Assembly (NCBI RefSeq): GCF_026341035.1
Contig: NZ_JAPEOQ010000001.1
Span: 4,340,001 to 4,404,000, forward strand
Direction of reading: 5' to 3'
From: Streptomyces sp. NBC_01016
GTDB taxonomy: Bacteria > Actinomycetota > Actinomycetes > Streptomycetales > Streptomycetaceae
DNA: 64,000 bases
Position 1 is the stretch's first letter, and each line of letters opens with the position of its first letter. The notes below the pieces were generated by a model that searched no databases, was not told the origin of the DNA, and worked only from the letters and a program-made list of their open reading frames with translations. Shown piece by piece: positions 16,948 to 25,188 of the stretch. The translations under genes were made by a program, and so were the position numbers.

Positions 16948-18059
16948 TGCTTCGGGCTCCAATCCGGGTGGTCTCCGTGCATCGCGGCGTAGAACGGGTC
17001 GCCGGGGCCGATCTCGCCGGCCGCGACCGTGGCACCGGTGAACGCCGACTTGTACAGCGCGGCGGCGAACTCCAGCGTGCTGCGGGCGCTTTGGCCGCTG
17101 CCGGGCGGGCGGGTGCCGGCGTCGTACGCGTCGAGCAGCGCCGTCAGCTGCGCGGTGTGCGAGCTGGGTACGTCGGCGGTGGGAGCGGGCGGCTGCTCGG
17201 CGCCGGGGGCCGGGGTGTAGCGCCAGTCGTCGTTGCCGTGCCCGTACAGGTGGGTCAGCTCGACGGTGGCCTTCTCGCAGTCGATGCGGATGCGGCTCGT
17301 CTCGTCGGGCGAGAGCACGGAGTTGACGACCGTACCGAGGGCGCCGTCCTTGAAGCGGACGAGCGCGGTCGACACGTCCTCGCTCTCCGTGTCGTGCACG
17401 AGGCGGGCCGCCATCGCCCGGATCTCGGTCCACTCGCCGAGCAGGTGCAGCATCAGGTCGTACTGGTGGATGCCGTGGCCCATCACGGGGCCGCCGCCCT
17501 CGCTGGCCCACTTACCGCGCCAAGGCACCTCGTAGTAGGCGGTGTTGCGGTACCAGGTCGTCTGGCAGTGGGCGACGAGCGGGCGGCCGAGCGTGCCCTC
17601 GGTGAGCAGCGAGCGGGCGTGCACGGCGCCCGAGCCGTAGCGGTGCTGGAAGACGACGGACGCGTAGGCGCCGCTGGCCTCCTCGGCTGCGGCGATCTCG
17701 TCGTACTCGGCGAGGGAGAGGGTGAGCGGCTTCTCGCACAGCACCCAGGCGCCGGACTTGAGCGCCGCGACGGTCTGTTCGCGGTGGAACACCGGCGGGG
17801 TGCCGATGAGGACGAGATCGGGCCTCGCCTCTTCGAGCATCGCGGTCAGGTCGGTGTGCACGGAGACGTCCGCGAACCCGGCCTCGGCGGCCTGGGCGCG
17901 GAATCCGTCGAGTCGGTCCTGGTCCACGTCGACGGCGGCGACGAGGTCGACGCGGTCGCGCAGGGAGGTGAGGGCGGGCAGGTGGCTACCGGTGACGATC
18001 GCGCCCGTGCCGACGACGGCGGCACGCAGACGGGATCCCTGGCGGGAAGGGCTTGGCAT
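16944..18059 (-). CDS. Gfo/Idh/MocA-family sugar oxidoreductase
   Basis: 371 residues from ATG 18059 with GAGGAA about 6 nt upstream. The Rossmann motif is VVGTGAIVTGSHLPAL, the catalytic-lysine motif is LCEKPLTLS, and GHGIHQYDLMLHLLG holds the GxHxxD-type active-site helix. These NAD(P) enzymes oxidise sugars, inositols or glycosides. It is the first gene of the operon with DUF6807 and cupin genes. A perfect 14-bp LacI-type palindrome 28 bp upstream suggests repression until the sugar is present. Confidence 0.9.
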   Translation of the reverse strand: MPSPSRQGSRLRAAVVGTGAIVTGSHLPALTSLRDRVDLVAAVDVDQDRLDGFRAQAAEAGFADVSVHTDLTAMLEEARPDLVLIGTPPVFHREQTVAALKSGAWVLCEKPLTLSLAEYDEIAAAEEASGAYASVVFQHRYGSGAVHARSLLTEGTLGRPLVAHCQTTWYRNTAYYEVPWRGKWASEGGGPVMGHGIHQYDLMLHLLGEWTEIRAMAARLVHDTESEDVSTALVRFKDGALGTVVNSVLSPDETSRIRIDCEKATVELTHLYGHGNDDWRYTPAPGAEQPPAPTADVPSSHTAQLTALLDAYDAGTRPPGSGQSARSTLEFAAALYKSAFTGATVAAGEIGPGDPFYAAMHGDHPDWSPKQ

Positions 18060-18506
18060 GCGGGTTCCTCGCGGAGAGCTATCGGGGGAAAGCGCTTTCC
18101 GTTGCGGCCGACCCTAAGCGGCGGGCGTGGGTCCGGACAAGGGGTCCAGGGGTTCGACCGCGGGGCTCGGCCCCGACCCCCGCGCCTCGATCGCCGGCGC
18201 GGCTTGAACGGTTTCGTGCGACGTTTTTGAAACGACTCAGCCATTTGCCCCTCCACGTCGGGAAAGCCGCCGGAATCCATTGACAGGTGCGTCCGCGGCG
18301 GGTTCGTATGGGACCCGCCTGCGGGTCACGGTCGTCGGGTGCGACCGTCTGCCGCTGCCGAGTGCGGGTGCCGCGAGCCCCGCCTCCAGCAGCGTCGCCG
18401 CCGCGGGCGAGCCGCCATCAATGGAGCGTTTCAAAAACGGCTGCGGAGGTACGCCGTGCAAGCGCTTTCTACGTCGTGCGGTGGCCGGATCACACCTAGG
18501 AGAGCC
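18060..18506. promoter_or_regulatory. 447-bp divergent regulatory region with LacI-type palindromes
   Basis: No gene is seen here. Four symmetric sites stand out: GGAAAGCGCTTTCC (18087-18100), CGTTT-TTG-AAACG (18223-18235), CGTTT-CAA-AAACG (18427-18439, the exact inverse of the previous site) and CAAGCGCTTTCT (18459-18470, a partial match to the first). Two site types on each side of a divergent pair fit control by one or two LacI-family repressors. No LacI gene is adjacent; the nearest (38.3 kb) has its own, different operator. Confidence 0.55.
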
Positions 18507-19910
18507 ATGAGCGTGACCGCGTCAAAGGAGTCGCGTACCGCGGACGCGCCCGCCACCGGGCGGGCGATGTCGAGGAAGGCCGCGGCCAGCGGCTGGATCG
18601 GCAGTGCCCTCGAGTACTACGACTGGTTCATCTACGCCCAGGCGGCGGCGCTCGTCTTCCCGGGGATCTTCTTCCCGGAGGGCAACGCGACGATCGCCGT
18701 ACTCGCGTCCCTGGGCACCTACGCCGTGGGCTACGTCGCGCGCCCCATCGGCGCCGCGGTGCTCGGCCACTGGGGAGACAAGAAGGGCCGCAAGAACGTC
18801 CTGGTCCTGGCCATGCTCCTGATGGGCGTCTCCACGTTCGTGGTGGCGCTGCTGCCCACCTACAGCCAGGTCGGCATCATCGCCCCGATCCTCCTCACCC
18901 TCGTCCGCCTCGTGCAGGGCTTCGCCGTGGCGGGGGAGTTGAGCGGGGCGAGCGCGATGATCATCGAGCACGCTCCGCACGGCAGGCGCGGCTTCCTCGC
19001 GAGCTTCGCCCTGCACGGGACCGTCGCCGGGCAGATCCTCGGTGCCGCGATCTTCCTGCCCATGTCGATGCTGCTGTCCGACGAGGCCTTCAAGTCCTGG
19101 GGCTGGCGCGTCCCGTTCGTGCTCAGCGCCGTGGTCGTCATCGCCGGCTTCCTGATCCGGCGACGCGTCGAGGAGACCAGGACCTTCGAGGAGCAGCAGG
19201 AGACCGGCCCCGAGGCGCACAAGGTGCCGCTCGTCGAGGCGTTCCGGGAGAACTGGCGCGAGATCCTCCGCGCGGTGTGCATGACGCTCGTCAACGTCAT
19301 CGGTGTCACGGTCTCGGTGTTCGGCGGCGCCTACGCGACGCAGTCCGGCTACGGCGTCGGCATGAGCACGAGCGTCTACCTCTGGATCCAGATCGCCGCG
19401 AACGTGGCGGGCATGTTCGTCGTCCCGGTATTCGGCCACCTCTCCGACCGGTTCGGCCGCCGCCCCATCATGATCGGGGGTGGCCTGCTGGCGGGCCTGC
19501 TCTGCTACCCGTACCTGTGGGCGGTCGGCGCCAACAACGTGCCGCTGACCTTCGCGCTCGCGGTGCTCTCCTGGGGCGTCGCCTACCAGTCCTGGAACGC
19601 GACGTTCGCCTGCTTCTTCCAGGAGCTGTTCCCGGCGGCCCGCCGCGTCACCGGGTTCGCGCTGGCGCAGAACATCGGCCTGGCGATCGTCGCCTTCCTG
19701 CCGACGATCTTCACGCTGGTGGCGCCGCCCGGCTCCTCGAACGTGCCGCTCACCATCGGCACGCTCTGCCTCGTCATCACCGTCGTCGCCTCGATCGCGA
19801 CGTGGAAGTCCCCGGAGACGTACCGCATCCCGCTCGACCGACTCGGCACCCCGGGCGCGAAGCCGCTGTCCCGCGAGGAGTACGAGGAGCTGCGCGCCGC
19901 GGGGGAGTGA
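18507..19910 (+). CDS. MFS transporter, metabolite:H+ symporter (MHS/ShiA-like) family
   Basis: 467 residues from ATG 18507, with AGGAG 4 nt upstream. About 12 membrane helices. SALEYYDWFIYAQAAALVFPGIFFPEG at the start, GYVARPIGAAVLGHWGDKKGRKNVL in loop 2-3, and RLVQGFAVAGELSGASAMIIEHAPHGRRG are diagnostic for the MHS group (shikimate, proline/betaine, alpha-ketoglutarate, citrate porters). The substrate is unknown, but the shared control region suggests it imports the compound handled by the divergent dehydrogenase operon. A strong hairpin follows. Confidence 0.9.
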   Translation: MSVTASKESRTADAPATGRAMSRKAAASGWIGSALEYYDWFIYAQAAALVFPGIFFPEGNATIAVLASLGTYAVGYVARPIGAAVLGHWGDKKGRKNVLVLAMLLMGVSTFVVALLPTYSQVGIIAPILLTLVRLVQGFAVAGELSGASAMIIEHAPHGRRGFLASFALHGTVAGQILGAAIFLPMSMLLSDEAFKSWGWRVPFVLSAVVVIAGFLIRRRVEETRTFEEQQETGPEAHKVPLVEAFRENWREILRAVCMTLVNVIGVTVSVFGGAYATQSGYGVGMSTSVYLWIQIAANVAGMFVVPVFGHLSDRFGRRPIMIGGGLLAGLLCYPYLWAVGANNVPLTFALAVLSWGVAYQSWNATFACFFQELFPAARRVTGFALAQNIGLAIVAFLPTIFTLVAPPGSSNVPLTIGTLCLVITVVASIATWKSPETYRIPLDRLGTPGAKPLSREEYEELRAAGE

Positions 19911-19916
19911 GGCGGC

Positions 19917-19960
19917 GGTGCGGACGTGGGGCCTGGTGCCACCGGCCCCACGCCCGCACC
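19917..19960 (+). terminator. Hairpin terminator after the MHS transporter
   Basis: 17-nt arms (GGTGCGGaCGTGGGGCC and GGCCCCACGcCCGCACC) with one mismatch and a 10-nt loop, 7 bp after the stop codon. Confidence 0.75.
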
Positions 19961-19971
19961 CGATGCGGTCC

Positions 19972-20810
19972 TCAGTGCGCCGCGCCCAGCAACACGGCAA
20001 GACCTGCCGCGATCCCGCCGAGCACACCCACGGCGGCGATGCCGAAGTCCTCGTTGTGCGGGCCCGGATCCAGCGCCGCGGCCCCGGCGTTCGTCACGCG
20101 CTGGAACTCCTTCCAGCCGGCCTGTCCGTTCCAGGACCTGGTGCCCAGGCCCCCGTCGGGGCCGAGCGGGTGTCCGCTGTAGGTGACCGTGAACCTGCGC
20201 TTGCCGCCGTCCGGCGTCCGGCGTCACGCGGACGCGGCGCCGCCTGAGGTCGCGGCGTCACCGGCACCCGGCGGGCCCCACGCGGGCCCCGCGGCACCGA
20301 CGCCGACCCGCTGCCCCAACTGCCCGTCACCGACGGGCTGCTGAGCAGCCACCAGATCGGCGACGTCGCTCAGAAACTCCAGCGCCGGCTCGATCTCCCG
20401 CGGCGACTGCTCGTCCTTGTCCCAGCTGATCAGTTCCGTGTCGGTGAACCGCAGCGGATACTTCGCGGCCCGCGGATCATTGAGCAGGAACTCGGCGAGC
20501 GGCCCGTTCAACGCGGCGGCGGCGACGGACGGTTGAAGCGTCCGCACGGTGAACCGCTCGTCGAACGCCGGGTGCCCGATACCCGCATCGTCGCCCGCCC
20601 CGAACGCGCGCCGCAGCATCCCGGTGCGCTGCACCATGAACGTGCCGACCGGGTACGGGAGTTGGACTGCCCACACGGCGTACGTCGAGCTGCTGCTGTC
20701 GTCGCTGGACCCGTCGCCCATGTCGCCGTGGGGCATTGAGGTGGTGACGACGCGCCCCTCGACTGCCGCCGCGTCGCGCAGATGGCCAAGCCGAACACGA
20801 TGGCACCCAT
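19972..20810 (-). pseudogene. Decayed membrane-protein gene (frameshift plus internal stop)
   Basis: A good ribosome site (GGGGGAG, 6 nt) precedes ATG 20810, which opens a hydrophobic start MGAIVFGLAI. Coding character then jumps to another frame near 20780 (LRDAAAVEGRVVTT...) and continues with normal G/C third positions through FDERFTVRTLQPS and PLRFTDTELISWDKDEQ to a TGA at 20224-20226. In that same frame coding resumes at once (TPDGGKRRFTVTYSGHPLG...) and ends with a membrane segment (FGIAAVGVLGGIAAGLAVLLG) at 19972. The simplest reading is one membrane-anchored protein of unknown function, disabled by one frameshift and one stop. Two separate small genes, or a sequencing error, remain possible. 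Confidence 0.55.
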
Positions 20811-20830
20811 GACGATCTCCCCCGTGAAAA

Positions 20831-20862
20831 CGTGGGCAGCCCCGAGACCGGGGCTGCCCACG
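20831..20862 (-). terminator. Intrinsic terminator of the type II NADH dehydrogenase gene
   Basis: Perfect 13-bp stem (CGTGGGCAGCCCC with GGGGCTGCCCACG), 6-nt loop, followed on the minus strand by TTTT (20827-20830). It lies 34 bp after the ndh stop and just before the decayed gene. Confidence 0.9.
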
Positions 20863-20895
20863 TGGCGACGGGTGGGGCCGTGCGCCCCGGTGGCG

Positions 20896-22326
20896 TCAGG
20901 TGATCGGGAGCTCCGGCTTCTCGGGGGACATGGAGCGGCCGTCGACCCGCGCCGCGATCACCTCTTGCAGCTCCTCGGCGGAGAGGTACGCGTCGGTCAT
21001 CTCGAAGTCCCTGAGCGTCGCGGGACGGTGCCGCTGGAAGCCGGTGCGGACGAAGTCGTCGCCGGCGACCGCGTTGAGGGCCCAGTTGGCCGCCGTACGG
21101 AACCGGGCCGTCAGGGTGCGCAGCGCGCCGATGTGGTAGCCGCGCGCCACGACCTGGGCCGGGAGCCCGGTCAGCTGGATGCCCAGCGGCTTCGACACGG
21201 CCTGGATGCCGCCCAGGTCGACGACGAGACCGAGGTCCTTGTGGCGGTAGGGCACCAGCGGGTTGCCGCGCACCGAGGCGAGGATGTTGCGGGCCGCCGC
21301 CCAGCCCTGCCGCATCGCGTGCTGCGCGGTCGGCGGGCACATCGCGTCGCCGCCCTTGACGAGGTCCGGGACCGCTGCCGCGTCGCCGAGCGCGAACACC
21401 CCGTCGAGCCCGGGCACGGTCAGCTCGGGCGACACCACGAGGCGGCCGCGGTTGGTCTCCGAACCGAGGGTCGCCACGAGCGGGCTGGGCGCGACGCCGG
21501 CCGTCCAGATCAGCGTGTGGCAGGGCAGCTCGCGCCCGTCCGTGAGCGTCACCGTGTCCTCGGTGACGCTCGCCACCGACACCCCGAGCGAGACGTGCAG
21601 CCCACGCCGCTCAAGGATGTCCATCGCCTTGTCGCCGAGCCGATCGCCCAGCTCCGGCATGAGCTTGGGCGCCACATCGACCAGGTGCCACTTGATGAGC
21701 GCCGGGTCGAGCCCGGGATAGCGCTTGACCGCGGCGGTCGTGAGCCGCTGCAGATACGCGGCCGTCTCCGTGCCCGCGTAGCCGCCGCCGACCACCACGA
21801 ACTGGAGCCGCGCCTCGCGCTCGGCGGGGTCGGAGCTGGCCGCCGCCAGGTCCAGCTGCGTGATCACGTGGTCGCGGATCCAGGCCGCCTCGGCGAGCGT
21901 CTTCACGCCCACCGCGTACTTGTCCAGACCCGGGATGTCGAACTGGCGCGTCACGCTGCCCGGCGTGAGCACCAGGTAGTCGTAGTGCTCGACACTGACC
22001 TCGCCGTTTATCTTCCGCACGACGACGGCCTTCGCCTGCGGGTCCACGCCGATCGCGCCGCCCGGCACGATCTGGGTGCGCCGCAGCATCCTGCGCAGCG
22101 GCACCGCCACGGACTGCGGGGTGAGTACGCCGGAGGCCACGTGCGGAAGCAGTGGCAGGTACAGCTGGTGCGCGGTGGGGCTGATGAGCCGCAGCACCGC
22201 CTCGCCGGGCTTGAGCTCCTTCTCCAGCTTGTGCGCGCACTCCATCCCGGCGAATCCCGCGCCGATGATCAGGATCCGGGGGACGGACGACGTACGGGAA
22301 GCGCTGGTGTTCCGCGGAGTGGTCAT
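20896..22326 (-). CDS. ndh: Type II NADH:quinone dehydrogenase (NDH-2)
   Basis: 476 residues from ATG 22326 with an AGGAGAG site. The FAD motif RILIIGAGFAGMECAHKLEKEL, the NADH motif LQFVVVGGGYAGTETAAYLQRL, and the C-terminal GDAAAVPDLVKGG...CPPTAQHAMRQG segment that forms the quinone/FAD end of NDH-2 are all visible. It is a peripheral inner-membrane flavoprotein that passes electrons from NADH to menaquinone without pumping protons. It stands alone, with its own terminator and a 21-bp inverted repeat upstream. Confidence 0.9.
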   Translation of the reverse strand: MTTPRNTSASRTSSVPRILIIGAGFAGMECAHKLEKELKPGEAVLRLISPTAHQLYLPLLPHVASGVLTPQSVAVPLRRMLRRTQIVPGGAIGVDPQAKAVVVRKINGEVSVEHYDYLVLTPGSVTRQFDIPGLDKYAVGVKTLAEAAWIRDHVITQLDLAAASSDPAEREARLQFVVVGGGYAGTETAAYLQRLTTAAVKRYPGLDPALIKWHLVDVAPKLMPELGDRLGDKAMDILERRGLHVSLGVSVASVTEDTVTLTDGRELPCHTLIWTAGVAPSPLVATLGSETNRGRLVVSPELTVPGLDGVFALGDAAAVPDLVKGGDAMCPPTAQHAMRQGWAAARNILASVRGNPLVPYRHKDLGLVVDLGGIQAVSKPLGIQLTGLPAQVVARGYHIGALRTLTARFRTAANWALNAVAGDDFVRTGFQRHRPATLRDFEMTDAYLSAEELQEVIAARVDGRSMSPEKPELPIT

Positions 22327-22388
22327 GTCGGATCTCTCCTGGGGTGGGCTGCGTAGGACCGGTGGGCGTCGTCGATCCCTGCGTATCC

Positions 22389-22409
22389 GGATTCGGCACA
22401 CCCGAATCC
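22389..22409. promoter_or_regulatory. Inverted repeat upstream of ndh
   Basis: GGATTCGG-CACAC-CCGAATCC, perfect 8-bp arms, 63 bp before the ndh start. It could be an operator or an mRNA leader hairpin. It does not match the TTGTGAA...TTCACAA pattern of Rex sites. The rest of 22327-22566 shows no gene. Confidence 0.35.
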
Positions 22410-22566
22410 CGAACTCACGCCATCCTCTGCCCCCGACCGGTTCACCGCACGCGTTCGCGGGAACCGTACGAGACACCCGACCCGCGCCCCACCGCCCCCG
22501 GACGACCCCCTGGGCGGGGCTCGGCGGCCTAGGCCGTTCGGGCGAGGGGAGGGCGCCCAGGGCGGC

Positions 22567-22959
22567 TCAGATCCCCGGCCGGTACCGGATCGGGTGCTCC
22601 TGCGGCACCTCGACGAGGACGATCTCGTGGCCGTCCGGATCCGTGATCCACATTTCGATGAGGCCCCACGGCTCCTTGACCGGCTCCCGGACCACCGTGA
22701 CGCCCTGCCCGGCCAGCTCCTCGTGCGCCGCGTGCACGTCGGCCACCTGCATCCACAGCTTGAGGCTCGGCACCGGAGGCTCCGCGGAACGGCCCGCCAC
22801 CTCCAGGAAACCGCCGCCGAGGAAGTACACGGTGCCCCGCTCGGGCCCGGTGCCGAACTCCCGGTACACCGCGAGGCCCAGCGCCTCCCCGTAGAACGCC
22901 CGCGACCGCTCGGGATCGGTCGGCCGGATCAGAACCCTGCTGCTCAGTACGTGAACCAT
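22567..22959 (-). CDS. VOC (glyoxalase/bleomycin-resistance) family protein
   Basis: 130 residues, the size of a two-module VOC monomer. It opens with SSRVLIRPTDPERSRAFYGEALGLAVYREFG and closes with LIEMWITDPDGHEIVLVEVP, the typical beta-alpha-beta-beta-beta repeats with a C-terminal metal-ligand Glu. The usual first His is replaced by a Leu/Arg context, so metal binding is not certain. The substrate is unknown. It is divergent from a GNAT gene with a 93-bp gap. Confidence 0.8.
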   Translation of the reverse strand: MVHVLSSRVLIRPTDPERSRAFYGEALGLAVYREFGTGPERGTVYFLGGGFLEVAGRSAEPPVPSLKLWMQVADVHAAHEELAGQGVTVVREPVKEPWGLIEMWITDPDGHEIVLVEVPQEHPIRYRPGI

Positions 22960-23052
22960 GCCGACGCAGCGTAGTCCGCTCGCGTTAACCTCGACGGCGC
23001 CCGCACATTCGGCGCCCGCACACTCGCCGTCCCTCAATCTGGAGGCCCTCTC

Positions 23053-23586
23053 ATGACCACCGTCGACCTCGTCTTCCGTGACGCCCGGCCCGAGGACGTC
23101 GACGTGCTCGTCGCCCTCATTGAGTCGGCCTACCGAGGCGACTCCAGCCGGACCGGGTGGACCACGGAGGCGGACATCCTTGAGGGGCAGCGGACCGACC
23201 CGCAGGGCGTCCTCGATGTCATCGAGGACCCCGACAGCCGGCTGCTCACGGTGGAGCGGGACGGCGCGGTCGTCGCCTGCTGCCAGCTGGAGCACCGCGG
23301 GGAGCACGCCTACTTCGGCATGTTCGCGGTCAGCCCCGCCCAGCAGGGCGCGGGCCTCGGCAAGACGATCATCACGGAGGCCGAGCGCAGGGCGGCCGAG
23401 ACGTGGGGCGTCAGCGAGATGCACATGACGGTGATCGACGCCCGCGAGGAGCTCATCGCCTGGTACGAGCGCCGCGGCTACCGCCGTACGGGACGGTTCA
23501 GCCCCTTCCCGTACGGCGACGAGCGCTTCGGCATCCCGCAGCGCGACGACCTCAAGTTCGAACTGCTCGTCAAGCCGCTCGCGTAG
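23053..23586 (+). CDS. GNAT-family N-acetyltransferase
   Basis: 177 residues from ATG 23053 with a GGAGG site. Motif A reads MFAVSPAQQGAGLGKTIITEAERRA, the acetyl-CoA pyrophosphate loop Q/R-x-x-G-x-G/A, and the C-terminal IAWYERRGYRRTGRFSPFP is motif B. The acceptor substrate cannot be inferred. It ends 9 bp from the convergent glycerophosphodiesterase gene. Confidence 0.88.
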   Translation: MTTVDLVFRDARPEDVDVLVALIESAYRGDSSRTGWTTEADILEGQRTDPQGVLDVIEDPDSRLLTVERDGAVVACCQLEHRGEHAYFGMFAVSPAQQGAGLGKTIITEAERRAAETWGVSEMHMTVIDAREELIAWYERRGYRRTGRFSPFPYGDERFGIPQRDDLKFELLVKPLA

Positions 23587-23595
23587 GCGCAAAGG

Positions 23596-24279
23596 TCACG
23601 CGGTGAAGCGGCCCGTGCGCTTGATCTCCGGGTAGTCCGTGGTCGCGCCGTCGAGGCCGAGCGCCCGCACGAGCCGCAGATCGTCCTGGGTGTTCACGAC
23701 CCAGCCGATGATCCGCAGATCGGCCTTGCGGGCGTGCTCGACGATCTCCTGCGTGAGCCGCCGGATGTTGAGCACCAGCGTCGTGGCCCCCGCCGTGACG
23801 GCCCGCTCGACGACTCCGGTGCCGTAGCGGCTGGCGACGAGCGCCGTGCGCACGCCCGGCACGAGCCGGGCGATCTCGGCGATCGCCTCGTCGTGGAACG
23901 AGATCACCTCGACCCGGTGCACCAGATCGCGGCGCAGCATCACATCGGCGAGCGCCCGCGCCGCCGCCGTGTCCTTGATCTCCGCCTGCAACGGGGTACC
24001 GACCGCGTCGAGCACCTCCTCGAAGACCGGCACGCGCTCGCCGCGCCCGGCGTCGAGGCCGCGGATCTCGGCGAGGGTCTTCTCGGCGATCGGCCCGTGG
24101 CCGTCCGTGGTCCGGTCGACGTCGGCGTCGTGCATGACGACGAGCGCGCCGTCCTTGCTCAGGTGCAGGTCGAGTTCGATTATGTCGAGTCCCCCGCGCT
24201 CGGCGGCGACGAAGGACCTCAGGGTGTTCTCGGGTTCGAGACCCATGGCTCCGCGATGCCCGATGGTGAGGAAGTTCAA
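23596..24279 (-). CDS. Glycerophosphodiester phosphodiesterase
   Basis: 227 residues from a TTG at 24279, with GGAGG 9 nt upstream; the protein must begin here because IGHRGAMGLEPENTL holds the first catalytic His. ELDLHLSKDGALVVMHDADVDRTTDGHG supplies the Glu/Asp metal ligands and second His of the GDPD barrel. It hydrolyses glycerophosphodiesters to glycerol-3-phosphate and an alcohol. There is no signal peptide, so it is cytosolic. A TTG start is uncommon but well supported here. Confidence 0.88.
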   Translation of the reverse strand: MNFLTIGHRGAMGLEPENTLRSFVAAERGGLDIIELDLHLSKDGALVVMHDADVDRTTDGHGPIAEKTLAEIRGLDAGRGERVPVFEEVLDAVGTPLQAEIKDTAAARALADVMLRRDLVHRVEVISFHDEAIAEIARLVPGVRTALVASRYGTGVVERAVTAGATTLVLNIRRLTQEIVEHARKADLRIIGWVVNTQDDLRLVRALGLDGATTDYPEIKRTGRFTA

Positions 24280-24341
24280 GGTCGTCTCGCCTCCGTCGAC
24301 TGCGGCTCTGTGCTGCCGCGCGGACGCGACAGACTCGTACA

Positions 24342-24467
24342 CTAACGGGCCGTCTGCGTCAGGGAACCGTGCCTGCGAGAAGGACCGGAGTCGTGGGTTC
24401 TGGTGCCCACCACACCGAGGATCAGTCCAGTGATCACGGCGGCGACGAGGATGGCACGGGTACTCAC
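24342..24467 (-). CDS. Small single-pass membrane protein (41 aa)
   Basis: Starts at GTG 24467 with GGAGG about 10 nt upstream and ends at TAG 24342. Residues 3-20 (TRAILVAAVITGLILGVV) form one membrane helix, followed by a basic polar tail (THDSGPSRRHGS). Third positions are strongly G/C. It sits between the PadR gene and the glycerophosphodiesterase gene, all on the minus strand. The function is unknown, and its short length leaves real doubt. Confidence 0.4.
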   Translation of the reverse strand: MSTRAILVAAVITGLILGVVGTRTHDSGPSRRHGSLTQTAR

Positions 24468-24545
24468 GGCGGATGCGCCTCCGGACGGTACGGGCAGGGG
24501 GTGCCGACCGTCCTACCGGGCAGGTCACTCTCCGCGCGAGTCCGC

Positions 24546-25148
24546 TCACCCGGTGGTGGGCGCGTCTCCGTCGGCGTTGACTTCGGGGGCGGCGGGCAGC
24601 GCGTCCAGGTCCGCCAACATGCCCTGCGCGAGCTCGACTTCGGCCGCGAGGTGCCGCTCGCTCCAGCGCAGCGCGATCTGCGGGTGCGCCCACGCCTCCA
24701 CGCCCTCCGCCCGCGCGGCCGCGTCCCGCACCTCCTTCAACTCGCCCTCGACGCGCGCCACATGCTCCTCGACGAGCGTGCGCAACCGTCCCGGGGCGGC
24801 GAGATGCCCCAGCCATACGCGCAGCAGCACCGGGTGCCGCAGCGACACGGCGGCCGGGTCCCGGTCGTCGGCCGCCCACGCGGCGAGCGCGTCCCTGCCC
24901 GCGCGCGTGATGGCGTACGTGCGCTTGGTGCGCGGCTCCTCCGGGCCCGAGCGCCTTGACGTGGCGTAGCCGAGCCGCTCCAGCCTGCGCAGCTCGGCGT
25001 AGATCTGGCTGAAGGCGGGGGAGCCGTAGAAGAAGCGCAGCGACGCGTCCGCCCACTTCTTCAGCTCGTACCCGGTCCGCTCGCCGGGCGGGAAGGACAG
25101 CAGTCCGAGCACGGCCCAGGCGGTCGGTGGCAGCGGAGAGGTCGGCAT
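24546..25148 (-). CDS. PadR-family transcriptional regulator
   Basis: 200 residues. The winged-helix part TAWAVLGLLSFPPGERTGYELKKWADASLRFFYGSPAFSQIYAELRRLERLGYATSRR is the PadR pattern, followed by a wing with TKRTYAITRAGRDALAAWA. The C-terminal half is a long dimerising coiled helix (LRTLVEEHVARVEGELKEVRDAAARAEG), as in the PadR/Vir-like group. Its target is not evident. Confidence 0.9.
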   Translation of the reverse strand: MPTSPLPPTAWAVLGLLSFPPGERTGYELKKWADASLRFFYGSPAFSQIYAELRRLERLGYATSRRSGPEEPRTKRTYAITRAGRDALAAWAADDRDPAAVSLRHPVLLRVWLGHLAAPGRLRTLVEEHVARVEGELKEVRDAAARAEGVEAWAHPQIALRWSERHLAAEVELAQGMLADLDALPAAPEVNADGDAPTTG

Positions 25149-25188
25149 GGCTCCGCATTGAAGTCAGCGGAGGTCACGGGCGCAAGAG

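Noticed and set aside
16948..17511. N-terminal extension of the DUF6807 frame
   Set aside because: It lies opposite frames of the dehydrogenase gene and is Arg-rich noise; the GTGA overlap at 16947 is the natural coupled start.
18210..18440. Possible transposon ends (CGTTTTTGAAACG and its inverse about 190 bp apart)
   Set aside because: No transposase or target duplication is seen; each copy is itself a palindrome and fits an operator better.
22389..22409. Rex operator at ndh
   Set aside because: The inverted repeat GGATTCGG...CCGAATCC does not match the Rex consensus; kept only as an unassigned repeat.
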